Both the position numbers and the translations under genes were made by a program. Positions 15,769 to 25,331 of a DNA stretch of 64,000 bases are shown one piece after another (position 1 is the first letter of the stretch; each line of letters opens with the position of its first letter). The notes beneath the pieces were generated by a model. It saw nothing but the letters and a program-made list of their open reading frames with translations. It was not told where the DNA came from and made no database searches. Source of the DNA: Paracoccus denitrificans (GTDB taxonomy: Bacteria > Pseudomonadota > Alphaproteobacteria > Rhodobacterales > Rhodobacteraceae); assembly GCA_003240735.1 (NCBI GenBank), contig QFNE01000003.1:202951-266950 (forward strand), given 5' to 3'.

Positions 15769-16818
15769 ATGACCAGAACCAGCTTGATTTCGGACCTGAA
15801 CGACCGCTCGCGCGAGGTATTCCGTCGCGTTGTCGAATCCTATCTGGAAACCGGTGAACCCGTGGGGTCCCGGACGCTGACACAGTCGATGACCGTCAGC
15901 GCGGCAACGATCCGCAATGTCATGCAGGATCTGGAGCTGATGGGCCTTCTGGACAGCCCCCATGTCTCGGCCGGGCGACAGCCCACGCAGCTGGGCCTGC
16001 GGCTGTTCGTGGACGGCCTGATGGAAATCGACCCCGTCGCACCGCAGGACCGCGCGATGATCGAAGGGACCGTGGGTGACAACCCCGATACAGGCGCGAT
16101 GCTGGACCGTGTGTCGACCGCGCTTTCGTCGCTGACGCATGGGGCGTCTGTCGTCCTGATGCCGAAACAGGAAGCGCCGTTGCGCCATATCGAATTCGTC
16201 AGCCTTGCGGCGGATCGCGCCTTGGTGGTTCTGGTCTTTGCCGATGGCCGGGTCGAAAATCGTGTGTTCAAGCCACCCTTGGGACAGACGCCCAGCTCGA
16301 TGCGCGAGGCGGCGAATTTCCTCAATGCCCAGATCGACGGTCGCACCTTGGCCGAACTGCGCGCGACGCTGGTCGGACAGGTGGCCGACAACCGGGCCCA
16401 GTTGGACACCTTGGCCACCGATCTGGTGCAGGCGGGGCTGGCCCTTTGGGATGACCACGCGCCCGAGCCGCGGTTGATCGTCCGGGGCCGCGCAAATCTT
16501 TTGCCGCAGGAGGCCGCCGATCTGGACCGGGTGCGCGTTCTCTTTGACGATCTGGAACGCAAACGCGACATCGCAAGCTTTCTGGAACTGACGGAAAAAG
16601 GCGAAGGCGTGCGTATTTTTATCGGATCCGAAAACAAGCTTTTCTCACTTTCGGGTTCCTCTCTGGTTGTTTCCCCCTATATGAACGCTGACCGCAAGAT
16701 CGTGGGTGCGGTTGGCGTCATCGGACCGACCCGGTTGAACTATGGCCGGATCGTTCCGATCGTTGATTACACTGCGCAATTGGTTGGTCGTGTCTTGGCC
16801 GGACGAAAAGGAAAATGA
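15769..16818 (+). CDS. hrcA: Heat-inducible transcription repressor HrcA
   Basis: 349 residues from the ATG at 15769; a TTG at 15727 would add 14. A winged-helix domain of about 90 residues ('GEPVGSRTLTQSMTVSAATIRNVMQDLE'-like, with 'LDSPHVSAGRQPT') is followed by a GAF-like domain and the insert typical of HrcA. It represses chaperone genes by binding CIRCE. I saw no CIRCE repeat in front of hrcA itself, so it is probably not autoregulated here. It overlaps the alternative grpE start by 4 bases. Confidence 0.94.
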   Translation: MTRTSLISDLNDRSREVFRRVVESYLETGEPVGSRTLTQSMTVSAATIRNVMQDLELMGLLDSPHVSAGRQPTQLGLRLFVDGLMEIDPVAPQDRAMIEGTVGDNPDTGAMLDRVSTALSSLTHGASVVLMPKQEAPLRHIEFVSLAADRALVVLVFADGRVENRVFKPPLGQTPSSMREAANFLNAQIDGRTLAELRATLVGQVADNRAQLDTLATDLVQAGLALWDDHAPEPRLIVRGRANLLPQEAADLDRVRVLFDDLERKRDIASFLELTEKGEGVRIFIGSENKLFSLSGSSLVVSPYMNADRKIVGAVGVIGPTRLNYGRIVPIVDYTAQLVGRVLAGRKGK

Positions 16819-16820
16819 CG

Positions 16821-17375
16821 ATGAGTGACACGCTGAACGGCAACGACGATCAGAACATCGGAAACGGGGTTGATCCGCTGGACGCCACCGATCCGCTGGC
16901 CCAAGACGATGCAATGGCCGCCGTTGTGGCGGAACGTGACGATTACCGCGACCGGTTCCTGCGCGCTCTGGCAGACGCTGAAAACGCCCGCAAACGTGCC
17001 GACAAGGACCGCCGCGAGGCGGAGAATTACGGCGGATCGCGTCTTGCCCGCGACCTTCTGCCCGTCCACGACGCCCTGTCGCGCGCGCTGGAAGCCGCGA
17101 CCCCTGAAACCCGTGCCGCCGCACCCGGCCTGATCGAAGGCGTCGAACTGACGCTGCGCGAGCTGTCCAACGTTTTTGGCAAGCATGGCATCCGCATCGT
17201 CTCGCCCCAGGTCGGCGACCGGTTCGATCCCCAGCACCACGAAGCCATGTTCGAGGCGCCCGTTCCGGGCACCCATGCCGGCGACATCATTCAGGTGATG
17301 GGCAACGGCTTCATGCTGCACGACCGCCTTCTGCGCGCCGCGCAGGTGGGCGTCAGCTCGAACCCGGCGAACTGA
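16821..17375 (+). CDS. grpE: Nucleotide exchange factor GrpE
   Basis: 184 residues. An ATG at 16815 is only 2 bases from the AAGGA ribosome site, while the ATG at 16821 is 8 bases away, so the second is chosen. A Asp/Asn-rich tail, a long coiled coil ('DRFLRALADAENARKRADKDRREAENY'-type) and a C-terminal beta domain with 'GNGFMLHDRLLRAAQV' are present. It releases ADP from DnaK. The hrcA-grpE pair is conserved; dnaK itself is not in the window. Confidence 0.95.
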   Translation: MSDTLNGNDDQNIGNGVDPLDATDPLAQDDAMAAVVAERDDYRDRFLRALADAENARKRADKDRREAENYGGSRLARDLLPVHDALSRALEAATPETRAAAPGLIEGVELTLRELSNVFGKHGIRIVSPQVGDRFDPQHHEAMFEAPVPGTHAGDIIQVMGNGFMLHDRLLRAAQVGVSSNPAN

Positions 17376-17400
17376 TCCCGCTCGTCCCCGATCTGCTTGC

Positions 17401-17422
17401 GTCGCGGTTCTGAAACCGCGAC
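17401..17422. terminator. Perfect 9-bp stem-loop after grpE
   Basis: GTCGCGGTT, loop CTGA, AACCGCGAC. It lies 25 bases past the grpE stop and 41 bases before the next gene. There is no following T run, so it may act as a weak terminator or an RNA-stability element. Confidence 0.45.
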
Positions 17423-17463
17423 GTTGGCATGCGATAGACCCCGACCCCGCCAAGGAGACCGCC

Positions 17464-18591
<1,128 letters not shown>

Positions 18592-18602
18592 CCCTTCAGC
18601 AA

Positions 18603-18616
18603 TGCTTAGCTAAGCA
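18603..18616. repeat. 14-bp perfect palindrome between frmA and the clpP-like gene
   Basis: TGCTTAGCTAAGCA, 11 bases past the frmA stop. A separate GGCC-TTCG-GGCC mini-hairpin lies at 18629-18640. The pair could terminate frmA or the palindrome could be an operator for the clpP-like gene 60 bases downstream. Confidence 0.4.
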
Positions 18617-18675
18617 GACGGCGGGGTCGGCCTTCGGGCCCACGCTCTCGCCGTTGATAACCGAAAGGACGCCCA

Positions 18676-19308
18676 ATGCTGCATCACCGCCTTGATGACG
18701 AAGACGACGACGATGACGACAAGCGCGAAGATCAGGAAAAGGGCGAAGATCTGGGCCTTCCGCAAAGCCCTGCGATCGACAAGCTTTATTTCCGGTCCCG
18801 CACAGTCATCGTCGCTGGCACGATCAACGACAAGATCGCGCAACGCACCGTGTCGCACCTGCTGGCCTTGGCCGAAGACAGTGACAAGCCGATCAACATG
18901 CTGATTTCGTCCCCCGGTGGGCACGTGGAATCGGGCGACATGATCCATGACGTGATCAAGTTCATCCGCCCCACCGTCCGCACCATCGGGTCGGGCTGGG
19001 TCGCCTCGGCCGGCGCGCTGATCTTCGTGGGGGCCAAGCAGGAAAACCGTTACTGCCTGCCCAACACCCGTTTCCTGATCCACCAGCCATCCGGCGGGAT
19101 CGGCGGAACCACGTCGGACATGATGATCCAGGCTGAACAGCTGCGCTTGATGCGCGACCGTCTGAACCAGATCTTCGCCGACGCCACCGGCCAGCCGCTG
19201 GAGCGGATCGAGAAAGACACGCGCCGCGACTTCTGGCTGAACACGCAGGACGCGCTGGACTATGGTCTGGTGGGCAAGGTCATCCGCACCGTGGACGACC
19301 TGAAATGA
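18676..19308 (+). CDS. ClpP-like serine protease paralogue with acidic N-terminus
   Basis: 210 residues. The ClpP fold is clear, with catalytic Ser111 ('GWVASAGA'), His136 ('FLIHQPSGG') and Asp185, each offset by 14 from the E. coli mature numbering, so the triad is intact. The first 25 residues are almost entirely charged, including a run of eight acidic residues at 8-15, in place of the usual processed leader and axial loop. ClpP normally forms a double heptamer fed by ClpA or ClpX; this tail could change pore gating or partner choice (inference). No clpX lies beside it. It overlaps a GNAT gene by 4 bases. Confidence 0.88.
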   Translation: MLHHRLDDEDDDDDDKREDQEKGEDLGLPQSPAIDKLYFRSRTVIVAGTINDKIAQRTVSHLLALAEDSDKPINMLISSPGGHVESGDMIHDVIKFIRPTVRTIGSGWVASAGALIFVGAKQENRYCLPNTRFLIHQPSGGIGGTTSDMMIQAEQLRLMRDRLNQIFADATGQPLERIEKDTRRDFWLNTQDALDYGLVGKVIRTVDDLK

Positions 19309-19811
19309 CGCTGGCCGGGGCCGATACGCTGTTGATCCGCCCTGCCAGCCCGGCGGATGACGATGCCCTGTGGGCGATGCTTGAGCCGATCTACCGCGCA
19401 GGCGAGACGTACTGCATCCCGCAGGACATCAGCCGGGCGGATGCCTTGGCCGATTGGTACATCAGCCCGTTTCAGGTCTTTGTTGCCACGTTAAACGATC
19501 GCGTCGTCGGCTCCAGCCATATCGGCCCGAACCGTGGCGGCAACGGCGCCCACATCGCCAATGCCAGCTTTGCAACCCACCCCGATGCCCGCGGCAAGGG
19601 CGTGGCCGGTGCCCTGGCTGCCCATGCCAAGGACTGGGCGCGGGATCAGGGATTTCGCGCCATGCAGTTCAACTTCGTGGTGTCGACAAATGACGGCGCT
19701 GTTCGCGCGTGGGAGCGGGCGGGGTTTCGTGTCCTGTGCCGACTGCCGGGCGCGTTCAATCACCCGCGGCTTGGCTATGTCGACGGCCTCGTGATGTTCG
19801 CCGAGCTTTAG
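19305..19811 (+). CDS. GNAT family N-acetyltransferase
   Basis: 168 residues. The acetyl-CoA pocket motif appears as 'HPDARGKGVAGALAAHAKDWA', followed by 'GFRAMQFNFVVSTNDGAVRAWERAGFR', the usual GNAT beta5-alpha4 region. Substrate is unknown. The start codon overlaps the stop of the ClpP-like gene (ATGA), so the two are coexpressed and may act on the same proteins, but nothing in the sequence proves that. It converges on cysW with 9 bases between stops. Confidence 0.88.
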   Translation: MTLAGADTLLIRPASPADDDALWAMLEPIYRAGETYCIPQDISRADALADWYISPFQVFVATLNDRVVGSSHIGPNRGGNGAHIANASFATHPDARGKGVAGALAAHAKDWARDQGFRAMQFNFVVSTNDGAVRAWERAGFRVLCRLPGAFNHPRLGYVDGLVMFAEL

Positions 19812-19820
19812 GGGGCCGCG

Positions 19821-20606
19821 TCAGTCGCCCCTGCGCGCCTCAAGCACGGTCTTGGCGACCAGCACCACCAGCGCGATCAACGTCAGCACCGTAGCCGCCG
19901 CAAACGCGCCAGCGACGTTCAAATCATTGAACAGCAGCTCTACCTGCAGCGGCAGGGTGTTGGTCTTGCCCCGGATGCTGCCCGATACCACCGACACGCC
20001 CCCGAATTCCCCCACCGCTCGCGCCGTGGCCAGAACCGAGCCGTAAAGCAGCGCCCAGCGGATATTCGGCAGTGTCACCCGTCGAAACACCTGCCAGCCG
20101 TTGGCCCCCAGCGTCACCGCCGCCTGTTCCTGATCCGAGCCCTGCGCCTGCATCAGGGGCAGCAGTTCACGCACCACAAATGGTGTGGTGACGAACAGCG
20201 TCACCATGACGATCCCCGGCATCGCGAACAGCACATCGATATCGTGGCGCGCCAGAAAGCCGCCCAGCCACCCCTGCCGCCCGTACAGCAACAGATAACA
20301 GATCCCCGCGATGATCGGAGAGATCGAGAACGGCAGCTCGATCATCGTCAGTAGCAGGCCGCGTCCGGGGAAGTGGAACTTGGACAAGAGCCACGACGCC
20401 GCGATCCCGAAGATGACGACGATGGGAACCACGATAATCGCCACGATCACCGTCAGCCAGATCGCGTGCAGCGTCAGCGGGTTCAGGATGTTGGCGACAT
20501 AGACGCCCCACCCGGCCGACAGCGCCTGCGCAAAGATAAAGACCAGCGGCACCGCGACCAGAATGGCCGTCAGAACGAATGCGGCGAAGATCAATCCCGC
20601 CCGCAT
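19821..20606 (-). CDS. cysW: Sulfate ABC transporter permease CysW
   Basis: 261 residues with six hydrophobic segments and the permease EAA-type loop 'EQAAVTLGANGWQVFRRVTLPNIRWAL', which docks the ATPase. 'VGEFGGVSVVSGSIRGKTNTLPL' is a signature of the CysW branch. It forms the membrane channel with CysT. Its start shares a base with the cysT stop. Last gene of cysA-sbp-cysT-cysW. Confidence 0.93.
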   Translation of the reverse strand: MRAGLIFAAFVLTAILVAVPLVFIFAQALSAGWGVYVANILNPLTLHAIWLTVIVAIIVVPIVVIFGIAASWLLSKFHFPGRGLLLTMIELPFSISPIIAGICYLLLYGRQGWLGGFLARHDIDVLFAMPGIVMVTLFVTTPFVVRELLPLMQAQGSDQEQAAVTLGANGWQVFRRVTLPNIRWALLYGSVLATARAVGEFGGVSVVSGSIRGKTNTLPLQVELLFNDLNVAGAFAAATVLTLIALVVLVAKTVLEARRGD

Positions 20607-21463
20607 CAGACCACCGGCGCCAGTTTGCGCGCCGCGCTCAGCTGGATCAGGTTCGATATCAACAACAGGATCAGCGCCAGCACCATCAGAACCAGCGCAA
20701 TCGCCGCCGCGCCCGAATAGTCGTATTCATCCAGCCGGATATAGGCCAGCAGTGACACGATTTCGGTCTTGAAGGGCAGGTTTCCGGCGATGAAGACGAC
20801 CGCCCCGAATTCGCCCAGCGACCGGGCAAAGGACGTGGTGACGCCGCCCAGCCACGCCGGCATGATCGCCGGGAACACGACGCGCGTGAACGTCGTCCAG
20901 CGTGTCGCACCAAGGGTCGAGGCCGCTTGTTCCAGCGCGGGGTCCAGATCCTCCAGCACCGGCTGCACCGCGCGGACGACGAACGGGATCGAGGTGAAAG
21001 TCATCGCCAGCACGATCCCTGCCAGCGTATAGACCACGCTGATCCCCATCCCGGCCAGCGGGGCGCCGAACCAGCCGTTGGCGGAATACAGCGCCGTCAG
21101 CGACAAACCCGCAACGGCGGTCGGCAGCGCGAAAGGGATGTCCATCAGCGCGTCCAGCAGCCGCCGCCCCGGAAAGCGGTACCGCACCAGCACCCACGCC
21201 ATCAGCAGGCCATAGACTGCGTTGATGACCGTGGCGATGGCCGCGGCCGTGATGGTGATCCGGAACGCCGCCAAGGCGCGATCGGCGGTGATGATCTGCC
21301 AGAACCGGACGGGGCCGATCTCCGCGCCTTTCAGGATCAATGCGATGATCGGGATCATCACGATGATCGACACGTATAAAAGCGTCGTGCCCAGCGTCAC
21401 ACGGAAGCCGGGCAGGACGCGCCGCGCGGCGCCTTTGGTCGGTGCAGCAGCGGCAGTCGGCAT
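20606..21463 (-). CDS. cysT: Sulfate ABC transporter permease CysT (CysU)
   Basis: 285 residues, six membrane segments, coupling loop 'EQAASTLGATRWTTFTRVVFPAIMP' and 'SLGEFGAVVFIAGNLPFKTEI', the CysT version of the substrate-channel signature. It pairs with CysW for sulfate or thiosulfate import. Its start overlaps the stop of the binding-protein gene by one base. Confidence 0.93.
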   Translation of the reverse strand: MPTAAAAPTKGAARRVLPGFRVTLGTTLLYVSIIVMIPIIALILKGAEIGPVRFWQIITADRALAAFRITITAAAIATVINAVYGLLMAWVLVRYRFPGRRLLDALMDIPFALPTAVAGLSLTALYSANGWFGAPLAGMGISVVYTLAGIVLAMTFTSIPFVVRAVQPVLEDLDPALEQAASTLGATRWTTFTRVVFPAIMPAWLGGVTTSFARSLGEFGAVVFIAGNLPFKTEIVSLLAYIRLDEYDYSGAAAIALVLMVLALILLLISNLIQLSAARKLAPVV

Positions 21464-22458
21464 CAGTTGGTGAACAGCTTGTCCAGAATGCCACCTTCAG
21501 CCAGATGCTCGTCCTGAACCTTCTGCCAGCCGCCGAACACGTCCTCGACGGTCAGCAGTTCGACCTGCGGGAACTGGTCGGCGAACTCGGCTTTGACCTT
21601 GTCGTCGATGACGCGATTGCCGTTTTCGGCCAGCACCTTCTGCGCCTCGGGCGAATAAAGCCAGTTGAGATAGGCCGTCGCCAGCTCGGTCGTGCCGTCC
21701 TTGTCGGTGTTGGCCTTCACCACGGCCACGGGGAAGGCCGAAAACAGACTGACCGGCGGAGTGATCGGGATCAGCTTCTTGTCGGGATACTGGGCCGCGA
21801 TCTGGCGCGTTTCGGTCTCGAATGTCACCAGCACGTCGGCGATGTTGCGTTCCACGAACGTCTGCGTGGCCGCGCGTCCGCCGGTGTCAAAGACCGGAAC
21901 GTTTGCGAAGATCTTCTTGACGAAATCCTGCGTCTTTTCGACGTCACCGTTGTTCGCCTTCAGACCATACGCGTAAGCTGCAAGATAGGTATAGCGACCG
22001 TTCCCCGATGTGCGGGGGTTCGGGAACACGACCTTGACGTCGTCGCGTGCCAGATCGGACCAGTCCTTGATGCCCTTGGGATTGCCGTCGCGCACCAGAA
22101 ACGCGGGCAGCGAATACCAGGGCGAGGCGCCGTTCGGGAATTCGTCGCGCCAGTTTTCGTCAACCAGGCCGCCCTTGGCCAAAGCGTTCACGTCGGTTTC
22201 CTGGTTGAAGGTCACCACGTCCGCGGGCAGCCCTTCCAGAATGGCGCGGGCCTGCTTGGACGAACCGGCGTGCGACTGTTCGATGGTCACGTCCTTGCCG
22301 GTCTTCGCCTTCCAGTCGGCGATGAACGCCGGGTTCAGCTTTTCGAACAGCTCGCGGCTGATGTCATAACTGACGTTCAGCAGCTTGTCCTGCGCCATGG
22401 CGGGGGTGACCGCCAGCAGCAGTGCCGCAACCGCGGCCTTGATCGGGGTCAGTTTCAT
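21463..22458 (-). CDS. sbp: Sulfate/thiosulfate-binding periplasmic protein
   Basis: 331 residues from the ATG at 22458, which has a GAGG ribosome site; the ATG at 22470 would put that site inside the gene. A signal peptide ends at 'TPAMA' before 'QDKLLNVSYD'. 'NVSYDISRELFEKLNPAF' and the anion-binding 'QSHAGSSKQARAI' are typical of CysP/Sbp. Whether it prefers sulfate or thiosulfate cannot be told. It is encoded between the ATPase and permease genes. Confidence 0.92.
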   Translation of the reverse strand: MKLTPIKAAVAALLLAVTPAMAQDKLLNVSYDISRELFEKLNPAFIADWKAKTGKDVTIEQSHAGSSKQARAILEGLPADVVTFNQETDVNALAKGGLVDENWRDEFPNGASPWYSLPAFLVRDGNPKGIKDWSDLARDDVKVVFPNPRTSGNGRYTYLAAYAYGLKANNGDVEKTQDFVKKIFANVPVFDTGGRAATQTFVERNIADVLVTFETETRQIAAQYPDKKLIPITPPVSLFSAFPVAVVKANTDKDGTTELATAYLNWLYSPEAQKVLAENGNRVIDDKVKAEFADQFPQVELLTVEDVFGGWQKVQDEHLAEGGILDKLFTN

Positions 22459-22470
22459 CGGGAACCTCAT

Positions 22471-23520
22471 TCAGGCGGTTTCAGCAAAGACGGATGCCGC
22501 ATCCGGGCGCAGGCTCACGCGCGCGCCCGGACGGAGCCGGGCTGCGTCGACAGCGCGGCGGCGGAGGTCGGCGGGAATTTCGATGCCGTGGTCGTCGCGC
22601 AGGACCAGACGCAGCTGCGTGCCGGTCGTGGCGACCGATGCCACGGTCCACTGGCCCGCATCGTCGGCATAGGGGCCGGCATCCTCGGGGCGCACGAACA
22701 GGGTCGCGGGGCCGTTGGGGGTGTCCGGGGCGCGCAGATTCGCGGCGTCGACTCCCGCGGCGCTGATCAGGCCGTCGTGGACCGTCGCAGGCAGCTGGAT
22801 CGTCGCGCCCATGAAATCGGCGATGAAGGGCGTCGCGGGCGCATCATGGATCGCGGCAGCATCGCCGATCTGTTCGATGACACCATTGTTCATCACGACC
22901 ACGCGGTCAGCCAGCTCGAACGCTTCTTCCTGATCGTGGGTCACGAAGATCGTCGTCGTGCCGGTCGCGTCATGGACACCGCGCAGCCACCGGCGCAGAT
23001 CGCGGCGCACCGCGGCATCCAGCGCACCGAATGGTTCATCCAGCAGCAGGACCGTGGGTTCGATCGCCATGGCGCGGCCCAGGGCGACGCGTTGGCGTTG
23101 CCCGCCCGACAGCTGCGACGGATAGCGGTCGCCCAGCCCTTCGATCTGCAGAAAACCCAGGAGTTCGTTGGCGCGATGCGTGATCTCGGATGTGGTCGGA
23201 CGCTCACCCCGCGGGCGGACGGTCAGGCCAAAAGCGATGTTGTCCCGCACGGTCATGTGCGGAAACAGTGCGTAGTTCTGAAAGACAAAGCCGATGCGGC
23301 GTTCCTGCGGGGTCAGCGCCAGCCAGTCGACACCACCCACACGCAACTGCCCGCTGTCGGGCCAGTCGAGCCCCGCGATGATCTTCAGCAGCGTGGTCTT
23401 GCCCGAACCTGACGGACCCAGCAGCGCCACAAGCTCTCCGTCTGCGATGTCCAGATCGATACCGCGCAGAACCTCGGTCTTGCCGAAGCTTTTGAACATG
23501 CGGTTGATTTCGATGGGCAT
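22471..23520 (-). CDS. cysA: Sulfate/thiosulfate import ATP-binding protein CysA
   Basis: 349 residues from the ATG at 23520. Walker A 'GPSGSGKTTLL', signature 'LSGGQRQRVALGRA' and Walker B 'VLLLDEPFGALD' are intact, and a TOBE-type regulatory domain fills the last 110 residues. It powers the sulfate transporter. As first gene of the four-gene operon its promoter must lie in the 311-base gap shared with fghA. Confidence 0.94.
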   Translation of the reverse strand: MPIEINRMFKSFGKTEVLRGIDLDIADGELVALLGPSGSGKTTLLKIIAGLDWPDSGQLRVGGVDWLALTPQERRIGFVFQNYALFPHMTVRDNIAFGLTVRPRGERPTTSEITHRANELLGFLQIEGLGDRYPSQLSGGQRQRVALGRAMAIEPTVLLLDEPFGALDAAVRRDLRRWLRGVHDATGTTTIFVTHDQEEAFELADRVVVMNNGVIEQIGDAAAIHDAPATPFIADFMGATIQLPATVHDGLISAAGVDAANLRAPDTPNGPATLFVRPEDAGPYADDAGQWTVASVATTGTQLRLVLRDDHGIEIPADLRRRAVDAARLRPGARVSLRPDAASVFAETA

Positions 23521-23831
23521 TGCGGCGTCAGGCTGTGTTGTTGCGGTCCGTTGGCATCTAGCGGCCGGAACTTGACCGGGCAAGGACGGCAGGAGCTTAA
23601 GCCGCTGCCTGCCGCCAAATCATTTTCGCCGCCGTTCCGCGGGTCGGGACAGCATCTGGATACCTTGGGGCGACGCGACCAACATATTCCCGGCGGGCCG
23701 CGATATCGCAAACGTTTGTCCTTATTTTCGATGTCCGGCGGTTTTTGGCCCACCAGCATCTGGCCGATTTTCCGGTCGCGCCGGCGGGGGTGAGATGGCA
23801 TGGTCTGCCAAACCTGACGAAAGGACGCCTG
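23521..23831. promoter_or_regulatory. Divergent control region between cysA and fghA, with a 22-bp imperfect palindrome
   Basis: No gene is seen in these 311 bases. At 23588-23609 an imperfect palindrome has arms GGCAG and CTGCC around the perfect 8-base core GCTTAAGC, with 9 of 11 pairs matching. An AT-rich patch at about 23712-23735 could hold promoters. A ribosome site AAAGGA precedes fghA. The palindrome could be an operator for cysA or fghA, but no known regulator motif was matched. Confidence 0.4.
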
Positions 23832-24677
23832 ATGACCGCCGCCTTGCCCTTTGAAACCCTGTCCGAAGTCCGCAGCTTTGGTGGCCGCCAAGGCGTCTAT
23901 CGCCACGACAGCAAGGCCACTGGCACGCAGATGACGTTCGGTGTCTATCTGCCGCCGGACGCCGAATTCGGGCCTGTGCCGGTGCTGTATTTTCTGGCCG
24001 GCCTGACCTGCACGCACGAAAACGCCATGGTCAAGGCGGCGGCGCAGCAATGGGCCAGCGAAACCGGTCTGGCGCTGGTGTTCCCAGACACCTCCCCTCG
24101 CGGCGAAGGCGTGGCCGATGCCGAACCGTTCGATCTGGGTCAGGGCGCGGGATTTTATGTCAACGCGACCAAGGCGCCCTGGGCGCCGCATTTCCGCATG
24201 TGGGACTATGTCGCCGATGAGCTTCCGCAGCTGGTGGCAGAGCATTTCCCCGTCGATGCAGAGGCGCAGGGGATCACCGGCCATTCCATGGGCGGGCACG
24301 GTGCGCTGACGCTGGCGCTGACCTATCCCGACCGTTTCCGCAGCGTGTCAGCCTTCGCCCCGATCGCGAACCCCACCCAGTCGGACTGGGGCATTCCGCA
24401 GTTCACCGCCTATCTTGGCGATGACCGCGACGCATGGACCGCGCATGACGCATCCCTGCTGATGACGGATCGCGGTTACCCGGGCGAGGTTCTGATCGAC
24501 CAAGGCACGGCCGACCCCTATCTGGACAAGCTGCGCCCCGAGGCGCTGGCCAAGGCCATGTTCGACCGCCATCAGCCGGGTATGTTCCGGATGCAGCCGG
24601 GGTACGATCACGGCTATTTCTTCGTCCAGACCTTCGTCGGTGAACACATCCTGTGGCACGCGGAGCGTCTGGGCTGA
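23832..24677 (+). CDS. fghA: S-formylglutathione hydrolase
   Basis: 281 residues from the ATG at 23832. An alpha/beta hydrolase of the esterase D family with nucleophile Ser152 in 'GHSMGGHG', 'YFLAGLTCTHENAMVKAAAQ' near the oxyanion hole, and late Asp/His in 'IDQGTADPYLDKLRPE' and 'YDHGYFFVQTF'. It cleaves S-formylglutathione to formate and glutathione, continuing the reaction of frmA at 17464 and feeding the formate dehydrogenase encoded at 29.6-34.4 kb. Confidence 0.95.
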   Translation: MTAALPFETLSEVRSFGGRQGVYRHDSKATGTQMTFGVYLPPDAEFGPVPVLYFLAGLTCTHENAMVKAAAQQWASETGLALVFPDTSPRGEGVADAEPFDLGQGAGFYVNATKAPWAPHFRMWDYVADELPQLVAEHFPVDAEAQGITGHSMGGHGALTLALTYPDRFRSVSAFAPIANPTQSDWGIPQFTAYLGDDRDAWTAHDASLLMTDRGYPGEVLIDQGTADPYLDKLRPEALAKAMFDRHQPGMFRMQPGYDHGYFFVQTFVGEHILWHAERLG

Positions 24678-24744
24678 CCGGAACCCGGTCGGTTCGCACC
24701 ACGTTCCCTTCCTCAAAGCCAATGTCCAGCCAATGGGACCAGCC

Positions 24745-25212
24745 ATGAAGCCGCAAATCTCTTCCCTTCTTCTTTGCCTGCCGCTGATGGCGTCTGCGGC
24801 ATGGGCCGAGACCCACACCGCCATCGTCCCAATCACGGCGGCACCCGCGACCACCGCGGTAAACCCGGCAGATGTTTCTGCGCCGACCCAAGACCAACCG
24901 GCGCTGGCCGAAAAGGCCGAGGCGGCGACCACCCTTCACAGCACAGCCGAGGCTGCGGCCTCTCAGCCTGTGTCCGATCAGGCCACCGTCGAGGGCGCGG
25001 CCGGCGGCGAGTCTGCGGATTCGGTGGCGACGGCGGCGACACCACCCACAGCGGCGGACGCCGGCGATGGCACGGCGCCGGCCAATTCCGGTTCGACCGG
25101 CTGGACTGGCGGGACAGGCGGCTCGGTCATCGGGACGAACCCGGCGGGCGCAGTGCCCGAATCCAAGACGTGGCAACCGCCGACGGCACGCGGACTGGAT
25201 CTTCAGGGCTGA
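24745..25212 (+). CDS. Predicted secreted Ala/Thr-rich protein, unknown function
   Basis: 155 residues. A signal peptide ('SSLLLCLPLMASAAWA') is followed by a low-complexity, Ala/Thr/Glu-rich region without predicted folded domain and a Gly-rich stretch 'GSTGWTGGTGGSVIGTNPAG'. The C-terminal 'VPESKTWQPPTARGLDLQG' segment may be the conserved part. It is probably periplasmic. The gene ends 12 bases from the end of the selenocysteine tRNA gene on the opposite strand. No family recognised. Confidence 0.65.
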   Translation: MKPQISSLLLCLPLMASAAWAETHTAIVPITAAPATTAVNPADVSAPTQDQPALAEKAEAATTLHSTAEAAASQPVSDQATVEGAAGGESADSVATAATPPTAADAGDGTAPANSGSTGWTGGTGGSVIGTNPAGAVPESKTWQPPTARGLDLQG

Positions 25213-25224
25213 CGCGAGCGAATC

Positions 25225-25320
25225 TGGCGGAGGAGAATGGGAGTCGAACCCACCCGGGACAGTCGCGCTGCCCCAACCGGATTTGAAGTCCGGCCGCCCC
25301 ACCGGGGACGATTCTCCTCC
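25225..25320 (-). tRNA. selC: tRNA-Sec (anticodon UCA)
   Basis: The complement folds as a selenocysteine tRNA: an 8-bp acceptor stem (GGAGGAGA with TCTCCTCC), discriminator G and an encoded CCA end. The anticodon stem-loop is CCGGA-CTTCAAA-TCCGG with UCA (complement at 25284-25286), there is a long variable arm, and the T loop is TTCGACT. The long extra arm and extended acceptor stem are diagnostic. It lies 11 bases after the selB stop on the same strand, so it is probably processed from the fdn-sel transcript. Confidence 0.95.
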
Positions 25321-25331
25321 ATCCCGTGCCG

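Noticed and set aside
15712..16458. N-terminal extension of ribonuclease PH running antisense through hrcA
   Set aside because: The family starts at about 15705 with good ribosome-site spacing, and hrcA occupies the other strand.
21442..23412. Plus-strand open frame of about 650 codons opposite cysA and sbp
   Set aside because: Antisense shadow of two well-supported transporter genes; composition is typical of a GC-rich shadow frame.
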